The position numbers and the translations under genes were made by a program. This document shows positions 43,631 through 53,935 of a DNA stretch of 64,000 nt, piece after piece. Within the stretch, counting starts at the first letter, position 1, and each line of letters starts with the position of its first letter. Under the pieces are notes generated by a model. That model was not told where the DNA came from. It saw only the letters and a program-made list of their open reading frames with translations, and did no database searches. This DNA comes from Phaseolus vulgaris (Eukaryota > Streptophyta > Magnoliopsida > Fabales > Fabaceae): the NCBI RefSeq assembly GCF_000499845.2, contig NC_023753.2, positions 15,453,030-15,517,029 on the forward strand, read 5' to 3'.

Positions 43631-44036
43631 TGATGGGTTGATACCAAAAGATGGGTTGTTCTTCTTGGAGATTTGAAAAGGGTGGCGGAAGCAATGGATG
43701 TGATGGATCAAGTTGGGCTCGTATAGAGCTATGGTTCCTTGTAGGTGCATGAAAGGTACGGAGAGTGATTGGTTGGGCCATATCACTTGGAGAAAGGTGG
43801 AGGTGAAGATCAAAGTGTCTCACCTAGAGAGAGTAGACAAAGGAGTAGAAGCTTGCAATATTTGGCAACATTTTACTCATAAAATTGATCTTACAAAACA
43901 TGAGCCAAGCACCCTATTATATAGTTGCAAGTCCCTTGGAGAATAAGGAGTAAGGGTATGATGGGGAATACACAAAAGAGCGACTGCTAGGGTTTTTTAC
44001 TAAAGTCAATGCCGTATCCATGGGCCTCTTCCATCA
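43631..44036 (-). repeat. 3' LTR of CRM element (406 bp)
   Basis: Plus-strand ends TGATGGGTTGATACC and CTCTTCCATCA. Preceded, in minus sense, by the polypurine tract AAGAGGGAGGGGA (44037-44049). Candidate left target duplication CCACG (43626-43630) has no partner because the other end is lost. Confidence 0.87.
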
Positions 44037-44181
44037 TCCCCTCCCTCTTGAAGAGGATTTGTCTTCAAATCACATGCTTCTACCTCTTCATCTTCACTAC
44101 CTGCAAAAGGTGTTAGATCCATAACATTGAAGGTAGTATGTACTCCATATTCTTCAGGCAGGTCAATTTGATATGCATTAT
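44006..44181 (-). pseudogene. CRM integrase C-terminal tail, running into the LTR
   Basis: Reads NAYQIDLPEEYGVHTTFNVM, DLTPFAGSEDEEVEACDLKT, NPLQEGGDDGRGPWIRH and stops at 44006, 31 nt inside the 3' LTR. An integrase end extending into the LTR is known for CRM elements. The join to the main body is interrupted by the solo LTR (44182-44985). Confidence 0.88.
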
Positions 44182-44985
44182 TGATCCTGCCTGTTGACCG
44201 GAACGCTGGAAACTGCCTCGTCAAAGGATCGACGTGCACACCGCTTCAAACCTCCGTTCTTCTTCGAGATCCACTTCAAGAACCTGCAAAGGAACAGAGC
44301 GGCGCCGCTGCGGCCGATCGCACTCCAACGCCCAAGTCAGTGACCGAATCACCAAATACTAAGAGAAAACTAAGAACAGGAACCGTGCAAATTCTCTCTC
44401 ACAGTAAGCTCTATAACTCGCAAGCGTAAAGAGTGTAATCTGAACGCGCGTACCTCAGAAAGTTCGTTGAGAACTCTTATATACCTGGTTACTTTCTCTC
44501 TCCTGGCAGTTACAGACCTGGACACGTGGCTCACATCCAGTCGTACACGTGCCACCATCTGGAGCCTCCTTGACTTGGGCGCTGCTTCTGACTCTCTTTT
44601 TGGCTAAGTTACTTATGCATGGTACTGCTCAGTGCATAGCTAACTTGGGAGTGCGATCTTTACTGGAACGGGCGAGTTAGGGTGCTCTCGTACACCTTCC
44701 CTGTGGTCTCGCCGGCCGCCTTCATAATCTGCACCGCCTTCATCTTCGGCGATGTGCTTGTTCTGGCGATCTCCAATCACTTAGTCGTCTGGGTTTACCA
44801 TCTGGCGACTTCATCTTCAACTGGGCGATCGCCTGGCATGCTGAAGATCGGAGCACGCCAACTTAATAACTGGTGACTACACGAGCCCCCCGACTTCCTT
44901 CCCTTCTGCAACTCTGGCGCCTTGTTTACACGCCTACTCTGTGGCCTGGTGCCACGTCATCACTTCCGACTACCAGGGCGGTACA
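44182..44985 (-). repeat. Solo LTR (Tat-1 family, 804 bp) with TSD ATTAT
   Basis: Ends TGATCCTGCC and GGGCGGTACA, flanked by ATTAT at 44177-44181 and 44986-44990. Same length as the Tat-1 LTR (9096-9899). It interrupts the CRM integrase between RINN and NAYQIDL. The Tat-type TATATAAG box lies near 44477-44486. Confidence 0.97.
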
Positions 44986-46267
44986 ATTATTATTGATTCT
45001 TTTGAGAACTTGGAAGGGACCATCACCCCGGGGACTAAGTTTAGACTTCCTCTGATTAGGGAATCTAACTTTTCTAAGGTGAAGCCAAACCCAATCTCCC
45101 TCCTCAAAAATCACCTCTCTCTTCCCCTTATTGCTATGTTTCTTGTATTTCTCTGTTTGTTGTTGTATTTTGTTCTTAATCCTCTCATGCATTTTATTTA
45201 CAAATTCAGCCTTTGTTACTCCTTCCTCATGCACAAAATCTTGTGGATTAGGTAGAGGTAACTAATCCAAAGGAGTAAGAGGATTGAACCCATACACAAC
45301 CTTAAATGGAGAAATGTTAGTAGTTTTATGAACTACTCTATTATATGCAAACTCAATATGAGGAAGGTACTCATCCCAAGATTTGTGGTTTCCTTTCGTG
45401 ATTGACCTAAGCATAGTGGAAAGAGATCTATTTACAACTTCAGTTTGTCCATCTGTTTGAGGATGACAAGAAGTTGAGAAAGTCAACTTAGTTCCAAGCC
45501 GTTCCCAAAGAGTTCTCCAGAAATGGCTTACAAATTTAGGATCCCTATCCGAAACTATGGTCTTAGGTAAACCATGTAGTCTTACCACTTCTCTAAAGAA
45601 GAGCTTAGAGATGTTGCTAGCATCATCCACTTTATGGCAAGGTATGAAATGAGCCATCGCCAAACCTATCCACTACCACAAAGATGGAAACAAAACCTCT
45701 ATGTGTCCTAGGAAGTCCTAATATGAAATCCATGCTTATATCTTCCCAAGGAGCACTTGAAAAAGGTAAAGGAGTGTAGAGTTCGTGAGGCATTGTCTTG
45801 GATTTTTCTTTTAAACATGAAATGCATCTATGACAATGTCTTTGGACATCTTTCCTCATGTGTGGCCAAAAGAATTTTCTTTTTAAAAGCTCAAGAGTTT
45901 TATCAACTCCAAAATGGCCCATGAGTCCTCCTTCATGTGCTTCTTTTACAAGGAGTTTTCTATGTGTTCCTTGGGGTATGCAAAGTTTCCCTTCTTTAAA
46001 TAAGTACCCCTAAAAAACATAAAAAGCTCCTTGTGATCTATGTTGGCACTCAACAAAAGTGGGTGCAAAATCATGATCTTCTTTATAAAGTTCAGGTATG
46101 CTTTCAAATCCAAGAATTTGGGCTCCAAGTTTAGAAAAGAGGGCATGTCTCCTTGATAGAGCATTTGCCACAATATTTGTATTGCCCTTCTTGTATTTGA
46201 ATGGAAATTGCTCAAGAAATTCCATCCACTTTGCATGTCTCTTTTTCAACTTGTGTTGACCCTTCAA
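44986..46267 (-). pseudogene. CRM integrase (main body)
   Basis: Starts near the end of RNase H ([27 protein letters not shown]), then the zinc-binding region (HFGVDKTLELLKRKFFWPHM, CHRCISCLKEKS), DDE core ([37 protein letters not shown]) and the GPF module RSKLSPRGDGPFQVLKRINN. A stop follows GAFYVF near 46012; a 1-nt deletion near 45655 (VVVDRF) shifts the frame. Homologous codons are otherwise well preserved. Confidence 0.92.
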
Positions 46268-46699
46268 TTATTTCAAACACTCATGATCACTATGTATGAC
46301 AAATTCTTTTGAGACTAGATAGTGTTCCCAAGTTTGTAGGGCCCTCACAAGTGCATAAAGCTCTTTGTCATAGGTAGGATAGTTGAGGACAACACCATGA
46401 AGTTTTTCACTAAAATATGCAATTGGGTGCCCACCTTGCAAGAACACAACACTTATTCCTACTCCCGATGCATCACACTCTAGCTCAAAAGTTTTTTAGA
46501 AGTTTGGTAAAGCTAGAATGGGTGCATTAGTGAGTTCAACTTTCAACCTTTGTAAGGCTTGCTCATGCTTCTCCGTCCAACAAAATGGAGTGTCTTTCTT
46601 CACTAACTCATTGAGTGGTGAAGCTAGACTTGAGAAGTTAGGAACAAATCTCCTATAAAAACTTGCTAGACCATGAAAGCTCCTAACATCTCCTACATT
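46268..46699 (-). pseudogene. CRM RNase H
   Basis: In the RT frame after a TAA near 46699: [72 protein letters not shown]. The catalytic D/E/D residues are visible. Stops near 46497 and 46268 break it. Confidence 0.88.
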
Positions 46700-47656
46700 T
46701 TATGGGGTTGGCCACTCTTGGATGGCTTTGATTTTCTCGGGGTCAACATGTACCCCATTTTTGTTTACTATAAAACCTAGAAACACTACACTATCTACAT
46801 AAAAAGTGCACTTATCTATATTAGCAAACAAACTATTTTTCCTAAGCACTAAAAGAAACTCCCCAAGGTGACTTAGGTGGGACTGTAGGCTTTGACTATA
46901 TACTAATATATCATCAAAATAAAACACTACATATTTAACTATGAAATCCCTAAGGACATGATTCATAAGCCTCATGAAAGTGCTACGTGCATTAGTGAGT
47001 CCAAAAGGCATCACTAACCACTCATATAATCCAAATTTGGTCTTAAAAGAAGTTTTCCACTCATCACCCTCTTTGATTCTTATTTGGTGATATCCGCTTT
47101 TGAGATCAATTTTAGAAAATCTAGTTGACTCATGCAACTCATCAAGCATATCATCAAGTCTAGGAATTGGATGCCTGTATTTGATGGTGATATTGTTGAT
47201 GGCCCTACAATCACAACACATTCTCCACTTGCCATCTTTCTTTGGCACCAACAAAACAGGTACAGCACAAGGACTTAGACTCCTTTGAACCCAGCCTTTA
47301 TCCAACAATTCCTGAACTAGTGACTCTATCTCCTTAGTCTCCTCAGGATTAGTTCTATAAGCCAGTCTATTTGGTATACTAGCTCCCGGAACTAAATCTA
47401 TTTGGTGTTCTATACCTCTAACAGGTGGAAGTCCAATGGGTCCTTCCTTAGGGAATATATCACCAAGTTCTTTTAAAAGTTTTTGGACTTGATGAGGTAG
47501 CTCACAAACTGTAGAAAGTGTGGCAGTGCATGCAAGTGTTCCTTTACAAAGAAGGTGGCCTGAAGGTCGTTCAGATAGAAGTATTTTTTCAATTTTATTT
47601 TCAAATTTTTCTTCTTTCTGAATGACCTTGTGGGAAGGAACACTCTTCTCCCACAC
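46700..47656 (-). pseudogene. CRM reverse transcriptase
   Basis: About 318-codon open frame. Visible: GLPPVRGIEHQIDLVPGASI, VPVLLVPKKDGKWRMCCDCR, FSKIDLKSGYHQIRIKEGDE, WLVMPFGLTNARSTFMRLMN and catalytic VVFYFDDILVYS, then DKCTFYVDSVVFLGFIV. It is out of frame with protease because of an indel in the Lys/Arg-rich junction (T-run on the plus strand near 47700-47712). Confidence 0.93.
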
Positions 47657-47691
47657 CTCAGCTTTCTCTCTAAGGTATTTTTCTAGTTTTT

Positions 47692-48297
47692 CTATTTTCT
47701 TTTTTTTTTTCTCTCATTTTCTCTTTTTAGTTTCCTTTTTACTTGGTCCTTTACCACTTGTGAGGGTGTTAAAGGATAAAGTAAAAATTTCTTTTCCTTA
47801 TGAGTAAAAGTAATCTTGTTGGTAAGACCATTATGCATATCTTTCTTATCAAATTTCCATGGTCTTCCCAATAAGATATGACAGGCTTCCATGGGTACTA
47901 CATCACATAAAATCTCATCTTTATAGTTCCCCACAGAAAGACTAACTTTTACTCGCTTGTCTACAGTTAGTTCCCCATCTTCATTGATCCATTGAAGTTT
48001 GTAAGGTTTTGGATGAGATACTAATTGTAGATTAAGTTTTTCAACCATCCTAGTGCTACAATAATTGCAGCAAGAACCACTATCCACAATGAGAGAACAA
48101 ATGTTTTCTAAAACTTTACATCTTGTATGAAAGATGTTCTCTTTTTGTGTTTCATGGTTCACACTAGGGTGATTGTTGAGGGTTCTTCTGATCATCATTA
48201 ATTCTCCCTCACAAGGATATGCCCCCTCACTATCTTCTTTCTCTTCTTCCCCACTAGATGTTGAATCAAGTGCGATCAAAAGCTTTGAAGAATCCAA
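47692..48297 (-). pseudogene. CRM protease region, N-terminus missing
   Basis: Contains IVDSGSCCNYCSTRMVEKLN (aspartic protease DSG), YKLQWINEDGELTVDKRV, DVVPMEACHILLGRPWKFD and a Lys/Arg-rich linker. The first Met here (48297) is internal; the gag part has been replaced by SIRE-type sequence at 48301. Confidence 0.88.
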
Positions 48298-48497
48298 ATC
48301 CTAGTCTTCGATGGAAGGCTGAAGCTGCTTGAAGTTGTTGCTGTGTTATAGAGTAGGATCTGGGTAGTTTATCTTTAAAATCCACTCTTTGTTGAATCTA
48401 AAGCTTAAGTGTTTTCAAATCTTTTAAGTTTAAAGTGTTTCTCAAACTAAGTGAAAAATAACCTGTTGTTTTGTCGAAACAACCGATTGTTTTACTC

Positions 48498-50076
48498 TTA
48501 GGTAAATGGCCCTTTTATTCCAAAATTGGTAAAAAATGGATCTTCCATTGAAAAACCTTGGTCTCAATGGACTGATTCTAAAAACAAGAAGGCCAAATTT
48601 GATTGTATTGCTAAGAACATCATAACATCTGCCTTAAATTCAAATGAATTTTTCAGGATTTCTCAATGCTCATCGGCCAAGGAGATGTGGGACACTTTGG
48701 AGGTGACTCATGAAGGAACCAATAATGTGAAGAGAGTTAGAAAGCATACTCTAATTCAGGAATATAAAATTATTAGAATGCTTAAGGGTGAGTCAATCGT
48801 TGAAGTACAAACCCACATCATCAACCACCTTATGAGCCTTGGAAAAACCTTTGATAAAGAAGAACTAAACATCAAGATCCTCAAGTGTCTTGATAGATCA
48901 TGGCAACCTAAGGTGACAACAATTTATGAATCAAAAGATTTGGAATCCTTGACAACAGCTTCATTGTTTGGTAAGCTTAGAGAACATGAGTTAGAAATGA
49001 ATAGACTCAATGTTCAAGAAAGTGAAGACAAGCATGTGAGAAGCATTGCCTTGAAAGTTGCCAAGCACAAAAACAAGCAAGAGTCAAGTGATAAAAGTGA
49101 AGAAGAAAACCTCAGTTTGCTGTCCAAAATGTTTAGTAGATTCTTGAAAAGAAATCGCAACAAAGAAGCCAACAAAGAAAGGTATGGCAACAAGAAAACT
49201 AGTGATTTCAATTCTAACAATTATACTTGCTTTGGTTGTGGTGAACAAGGGCACATAAAAGTTGATTGCCCAAACAAAGAAAGCAATGAAAAGAAATCAA
49301 TCTACAAGGAGAAAAAGGGAAAATCAAGAAGAGCATATATTGCTTGGGATGAAAATGAAGTCTCCTCATCAAGTGAAGATGAAAAGGCAAACATATGCTT
49401 GATTGGAGAAGGAGATGATGAGTCATGTAGCTCAAGCAATGTAAGTTCATGTGTTTCCCTAAGTGCGGAAAATTATAGTAAATTGCATCAAGCTTTTCAA
49501 GAAACTCATGAAGAAGTTAACTGATTGGTTCTGTCAAACAACCGATTGAAAGGGCTTAACAACTGGCTTGAAAAGAGGGTTAAGACACTTGAAGAAGAGC
49601 TGGAAAAATCAAAAATTGATTTTGAAAAACATAAAAAACATTGCAAAAACTCTTCTCATGTGTGTGGCTCTCTTATTTGTGAAAATTGTGAAAATCTTGA
49701 AAATAAAGTTCATTATTTTGTTAGAACTGTGGATAAGCTTTCAAAGGGAAAATCCAACTTTGAGAATGTCTTGGCATCTCAAAATTGTGTTTTTGGAAGA
49801 GCTGGATTAGGTTTTAATCCACAGAACAAGCAAGACAATTTTTCAAAGAAATTTTCAAAACTGCAAGTAAAACAACCGATTGTTAAGTCGAAACAACCGG
49901 TTGTTACATGCTTTTATTGCATGAAAAGAGGCCATTTAATCAGATTCTGCAAAATAAGGAAATATTCTGTTCCCAGAGGTTTTATGAAATGGATTCCCCA
50001 AGGTTGTGAGGTTTCAAATGATAAAAATAAATCAAATGGACCCACATTTGTAAGGGGACCAAACCTTGTTGCTTGA
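48498..50076 (+). pseudogene. SIRE-type gag with one nonsense codon
   Basis: Frame runs from the junction at 48498 (VNGPFIPKLVKNG) to GPTFVRGPNLVA at 50076. Visible: KNIITSALNSNEFFRISQCS, KEMWDTLEVTHEGTNNVKR, DKEELNIKILKCLDRSWQPK, ELEMNRLNVQESEDKHV, CCHC knuckle YTCFGCGEQGHIKVDC (about 49225-49272), coiled coil, second knuckle VTCFYCMKRGHLIRFC. Only TGA at 49522-49524 breaks it; both halves share one frame. The C-terminus equals that of the gag at 15659-16803 but differs from the complete SIRE. Confidence 0.9.
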
Positions 50077-50602
50077 ATTCATTTTTATGCAGTGATACTA
50101 GAAGAACATGAAGCTCTGAGTCATCTGATCAGGTTCTTGGAAAGAAAGGATTAAGACTGGAACTGAATTGAGGGTGTGTACTAGTTCAAGCCTTTTCAAA
50201 AGTCAAAAGAAGTTTCTTGATCACAAACAATGTCTCATTGAAGGGACTTCATAAAAGGATAAGACCTACCTTAACTTTTTCTTTGTTTTTTAATTACTGA
50301 ATCATGTTTAATTTTCTTTTTCAAATAAGCATTTACATATGTTTTTGAACCTTTCTCAGTCTATGCTTGAAAATCACAATTTGTCAACATGTTGCAGAAA
50401 AACAATCGATTGTTTCCTCGAAACAACCGATTGTTTCTTCTCTGACAGCACTGTGAAAGAATTGAATTAATTTCTCTATGCATTTTGTCGGTTGCAGATC
50501 TCAATAATGAAAGGATCTTGAGTCAATAAAGCAGTCTTGAAAGCCTGATTGTGTTCTGGAGGAAGTTACAAGATGTCATAAAGGAATATATTCCATATCT
50601 TG
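50077..50602 (+). other. Region after gag, no pol
   Basis: No protease or integrase motif follows gag. It holds a paired CGATTG motif at 50398-50440 followed by TGACAGCACTGTG, which aligns with the same position after the gag at 15659-16803 (17136-17195). Confidence 0.6.
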
Positions 50603-51801
50603 TGATCCGATCGGTCATCGGTAGTCGATGACGTCAGCAGCAGAGAACCACGTGGACCACTAGCAGGGTGACACGTGGACCAGGTGGCAGAGAGGTCAGG
50701 GAGACGATCGCCAAGAGCGGTGATCGGTGGTCAGTAACCAAGTGACCAACGACAGATCAGGCGGCAGAGAGGTCGGGGGACAGATCATCCAGAATGGTGA
50801 TCGGTGGTCAGTAGCCAAGTGGCCACCAACAGACCAGTTCTCAGACTAACGCCCGAAGGCAGAACGCGAGAAGCAAATAAACACTGATCAGTCATCGGGT
50901 GTATTGTTATCGGGGTCTCGTGTTACACGCAGTTAAACTGGGACTGAGGTTCCCAGCGAGAGCGTTACGCATGGATCTCGCTTGAGCACACCTCAGGGAA
51001 TCATGCACGAGAGTGGCCTGAGGGAACTAGTAAACCAGTCAGTGATTGGTGATTCCCTCAACCCATTACGTGCGTGGCATCGTGAAGGGTAAGTCGCCTA
51101 CGCAGAGAGCAACGTTTGGTGAGTGTGCCTAGACCAGCCACATCCGACGTTCTCCTAAGAGTATGCGATTTGCCCAGATAAGAGAAATATCCTAAGTTAC
51201 TCCGCAAGGGCGTAACTTAGGCACACAAAGAGAAGCGCTAGAGCCCTTCCAGTAAATGACACGTGTGTGGTTAGATGTGAGTTGCAGGCCTTCACGTGTC
51301 ACCATCTGAGAAGGGTGCGGTCCAGACAAAAGTGCACTCCGTACCACTAAAGGTACAGACAGGCGCAGCCAAGCGCAGAGACGCGCAGACATGCACAGGC
51401 TCTCACGCTCCCACTGCTGATTCTGAAGGTACGCTTTCTCTGAAAAGCATAACAGGGTTCTGACACATGCCAAAAAAGCATAACAGAATTCTGTTATGCC
51501 CAGAAGCAGAGAAAGAGAGATAAAAGAGAGAATCAGGGTGAGAGTGGGGGGATACGAAAAAGAGAGAGCAAGAGTTTTTCACACACACTACTAGTTTTCT
51601 AATCTTTGGTGGTTCTGTGGACTAACTTGATCGTCGGAGTGCAAACGGCCGCTAGAGGCGCCGTCTGTGTGTTTTGCAGGTCACATTTGAAGACATCTGA
51701 GAGAAGGTTTTGAGGGTGACTCTACAGAGAACGCAGTCGCGTAGACGGGACAGAGAGTGCTACGAAGCGATTCCTCCACGTTCGAGTTGCCGGCAGGATC
51801 A
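50603..51801 (+). repeat. 5' LTR of Tat-2 (1199 bp)
   Basis: TGATCCGATCGGTCATC ... GCCGGCAGGATCA, directly before the PBS. It contains tandem-like GGTGATCGGTGGTCAGTA segments near 50720 and 50800, an AGATAAAAGAGAG motif near 51508 as a possible TATA region, and TTGATCGTCGGAGTGCAA near 51628. Confidence 0.94.
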
Positions 51802-51824
51802 TTTGGCGCCCACCGTGGGGCTCG
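51802..51824 (+). other. Primer binding site of Tat-2
   Basis: TTTGGCGCCCACCGTGGGGC directly after the LTR. Confidence 0.92.
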
Positions 51825-51898
51825 AGTGAATCGTTGTCCCATATATACCACAGTTCTAAAGCTTACCAGAGTTTTATCAGTTTCTTTGATAGAGAAAG

Positions 51899-52860
51899 AT
51901 GCCTAGAAACAGACAACCATCACCTGCGCCATCTGCTGACGAAGGAGCTGTGACAATGGCGCAGGTCCTGGAAATGGTGCGCACGCTGCAGGATAACGCC
52001 GCAGCGTCGAAAGTTGAACAAGAGAGGATGCAGATGGAGTTGGCTGCGTCGCAAAGCAGGAACGACGAGCTGAATCGCGTCAACGAAGAGTTGAGAAGGA
52101 CGCTGCAGGCGCAGAGGGAACACATTGTTGATGAAAGGGTGTCTAGGCAGCCCTCACCTCCAAGACCATTCCCCATGCCATTCTCCCCTGAGATCATGGG
52201 AACCATGGTGCCTCCCAACCTGGTGGGGGTGAAGGCATCGTTCAAGGGGGTAGAAGACCCGGAGGCGCATCTGACGGCGTTCCACACCCAGATGATGTTG
52301 TCTGGGGGCTCAGACACTGTGTACTGCAAGATGTTCATGAGCACATTGAGCGGAATCGCCATGGAGTGGTTCGTGAGTTTACCAGAAGGACATATCACGT
52401 CTTTCTCTCAGTTTTCAAAGCTCTTCACTGAGCAATATATCGTCAACAAAGCACCTGCAGTGGTGTCATACGACTTGTTCGACGTGCGTCAATACGAAGG
52501 TGAGTCGCTGAAAGACTACCTCAACCGCTTTGGAGCACAAGTGGTTAGATTGTCCAGCAAAGATGAAGATATGCTAGTGCACGCGTTTAAGAAGGGAGTG
52601 CTGCCTGGCCCCTTTAGCGAGTCTCTCATCAGGAGCCACCCCAGCACCTTTGCAGAGATCTGACGACGGGCGGTGGCGCACATAGTGGCAGAAACAGAGG
52701 TTTCTGAGAAGAGGGGAAGTGCAGCACCACCAAGACCGCGTGGAGGGCAAGGAAAGCCACAACAAGCAAGGGTGCATGAAGCCAAGGAAGGGAAAAAGGT
52801 GCGGGAAAAACCTCGTCCCTATGCACCAGGCAAAGAGCAGAGCAGGGGGCGTGCAAGGGA
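51899..52860 (+). pseudogene. Gag of Tat-2
   Basis: Starts MPRNRQPSPAPSADEG; the ATG follows a leader identical in layout to Tat-3. Coiled coil (AQVLEMVRTLQDNAAASKVE), Gag domain (EDPEAHLTAFHTQMMLSGGS, MEWFVSLPEGHITSF, FKKGVLPGPFSESL). TGA at 52661-52663 is CGA in Tat-3 (61643-61645), a direct CpG-type C to T change. The same frame goes on through the basic linker into pol. Confidence 0.93.
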
Positions 52861-53935
52861 GAATAACGCACCCCTAAGATACAACTTCATGGTGGGATTG
52901 GCGGACCTCATCGCCCTTCCCGCTGTAGCAGCAAGACTACGAGTACCGGAGAAGAAAGATAAGGTACTTGGAAGGAAGAAGAATGAATGGTGCGAGTTTC
53001 ACCAGGCCTTTGGCCATACACTTCACTCCTGTTTGGCGCTGGGACACCAACTGGCAGAGTTGGTGAAGTCTGGGTTTCTAGCAGATTACCTGCGTGAGCC
53101 ACAGGGTGATCGCGCGTCAGGATCCCAGACTGGAGAACAGCAGCATGAAGTCCCTGTGCATGGGGAAGTGCAGACGATCGCAGGAGGCTTCTCTGGTGGG
53201 GGATGCGGTAAATGAGAGTCATTACCCTGAAGTGGACATTATCTTCAGGAAAGCTGATCTACGGGACGTTGTCCCGCACGACAACGACCCTGTGGTCATT
53301 TCTCTCATCACAGCGGGAAGACGAGTGCATAGAGTACTCGTGGATCAAGGAAGCTCGGCAGATGTCATGTTCTGGCCAACATTCAACAAGTTACAGTTGT
53401 CCCCTGATCAGCTAAGACCATATACCGGGTGTCTCTACGGTTTTGCGGGAGATCAGGTAGAGGTGAGGGGATACATCGAGCTGAGGACAACGTTCACTGA
53501 CGGAACAACAGCCCGCACTGAAAAGATAAAGTACCTGGTGGTGAACGCCCCTTCAGCGTACAACGTCTTGTTGGGGAGGCCAACACTCAATAGACTGGGC
53601 GCAATACCATCGACGAGGCAGATGAAGTTGAAGCTGCCGTCGATGGAGGGGACCGTGATAACCATCAAGTCGGATCAGGCTGAGGCAAGACGCTGTTATG
53701 AGAACAGCTTGAAGCAAAAGAGAAGTGTGTGCCACGTCACCACGAAACCACCACCAGTCATGCGCGAAGAGCGATCGGTGGTCAAGGAGACACCAGGCGC
53801 TCAGAGGATGGAGGATGCTGCGGTGGGGGGCTCCCAGGTAGCCCAAGTTGAAGAAGAAGAGGAAGGCGCGATCGCTCCTCGCGAGTTAGGGTCGCGAGGG
53901 CGGTCATCGGGGGGAAAAAATTCAAATTAGGGGGA
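52861..53935 (+). pseudogene. Gag-pol linker and protease of Tat-2
   Basis: FMVGLADLIALPAVAARLRV and the Cys/His cluster CEFHQAFGHTLHSC, then GGFSGGGC where about 54 bp present in Tat-3 (62190-62245) are missing, shifting the frame. Protease follows: DVVPHDNDPVVISLITAGRR, VLVDQGSSADVMFW, VNAPSAYNVLLGRPTLN. A second deletion of about 50 bp near 53905 removes a linker present in Tat-3, and TAG replaces TTG at 53928-53930. Confidence 0.9.

Larger units (their letters stand above)
43631..48300 (-). mobile_element. CRM-clade gypsy element, 5' end lost
   Basis: Minus-strand order: protease, RT, RNase H, integrase, tail reaching into the 3' LTR (43631-44036). 5' LTR and gag are missing; at 48300 it abuts SIRE-type sequence. 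Integrase residues such as RSKLSPRGDGPFQVLKRINNN, DLPEEYGVHTTFNVMDLTPF and DLKTNPLQEGGDD are typical of the CRM clade, which targets centromeric chromatin. An 804-bp solo LTR splits the integrase end. Confidence 0.88.
48301..50602 (+). mobile_element. Pol-less SIRE-type fragment: LTR piece joined to gag
   Basis: 48310-48495 resembles LTR sequence at 18690-18860 (GATCTGGGTAGTTTA..., AGTGAAAAA(T/C)AACC(T/A)GTTG...) and is joined directly to gag codons at 48498, with loss of the rest of LTR, PBS and gag start. Gag is almost intact, and is followed by 525 bp without pol. The right border is the Tat-2 LTR. Confidence 0.75.

Noticed and set aside
45946..46236. 96-codon minus-strand ORF in the CRM integrase
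   Set aside because: Out of frame with the recognisable RNase H-integrase residues in the overlapping frame.
51877..52398. 173-codon minus-strand frame opposite Tat-2 gag (and its twin at 60627-61382)
   Set aside because: Exact shadow of the gag codons in both copies; no start context or domain.
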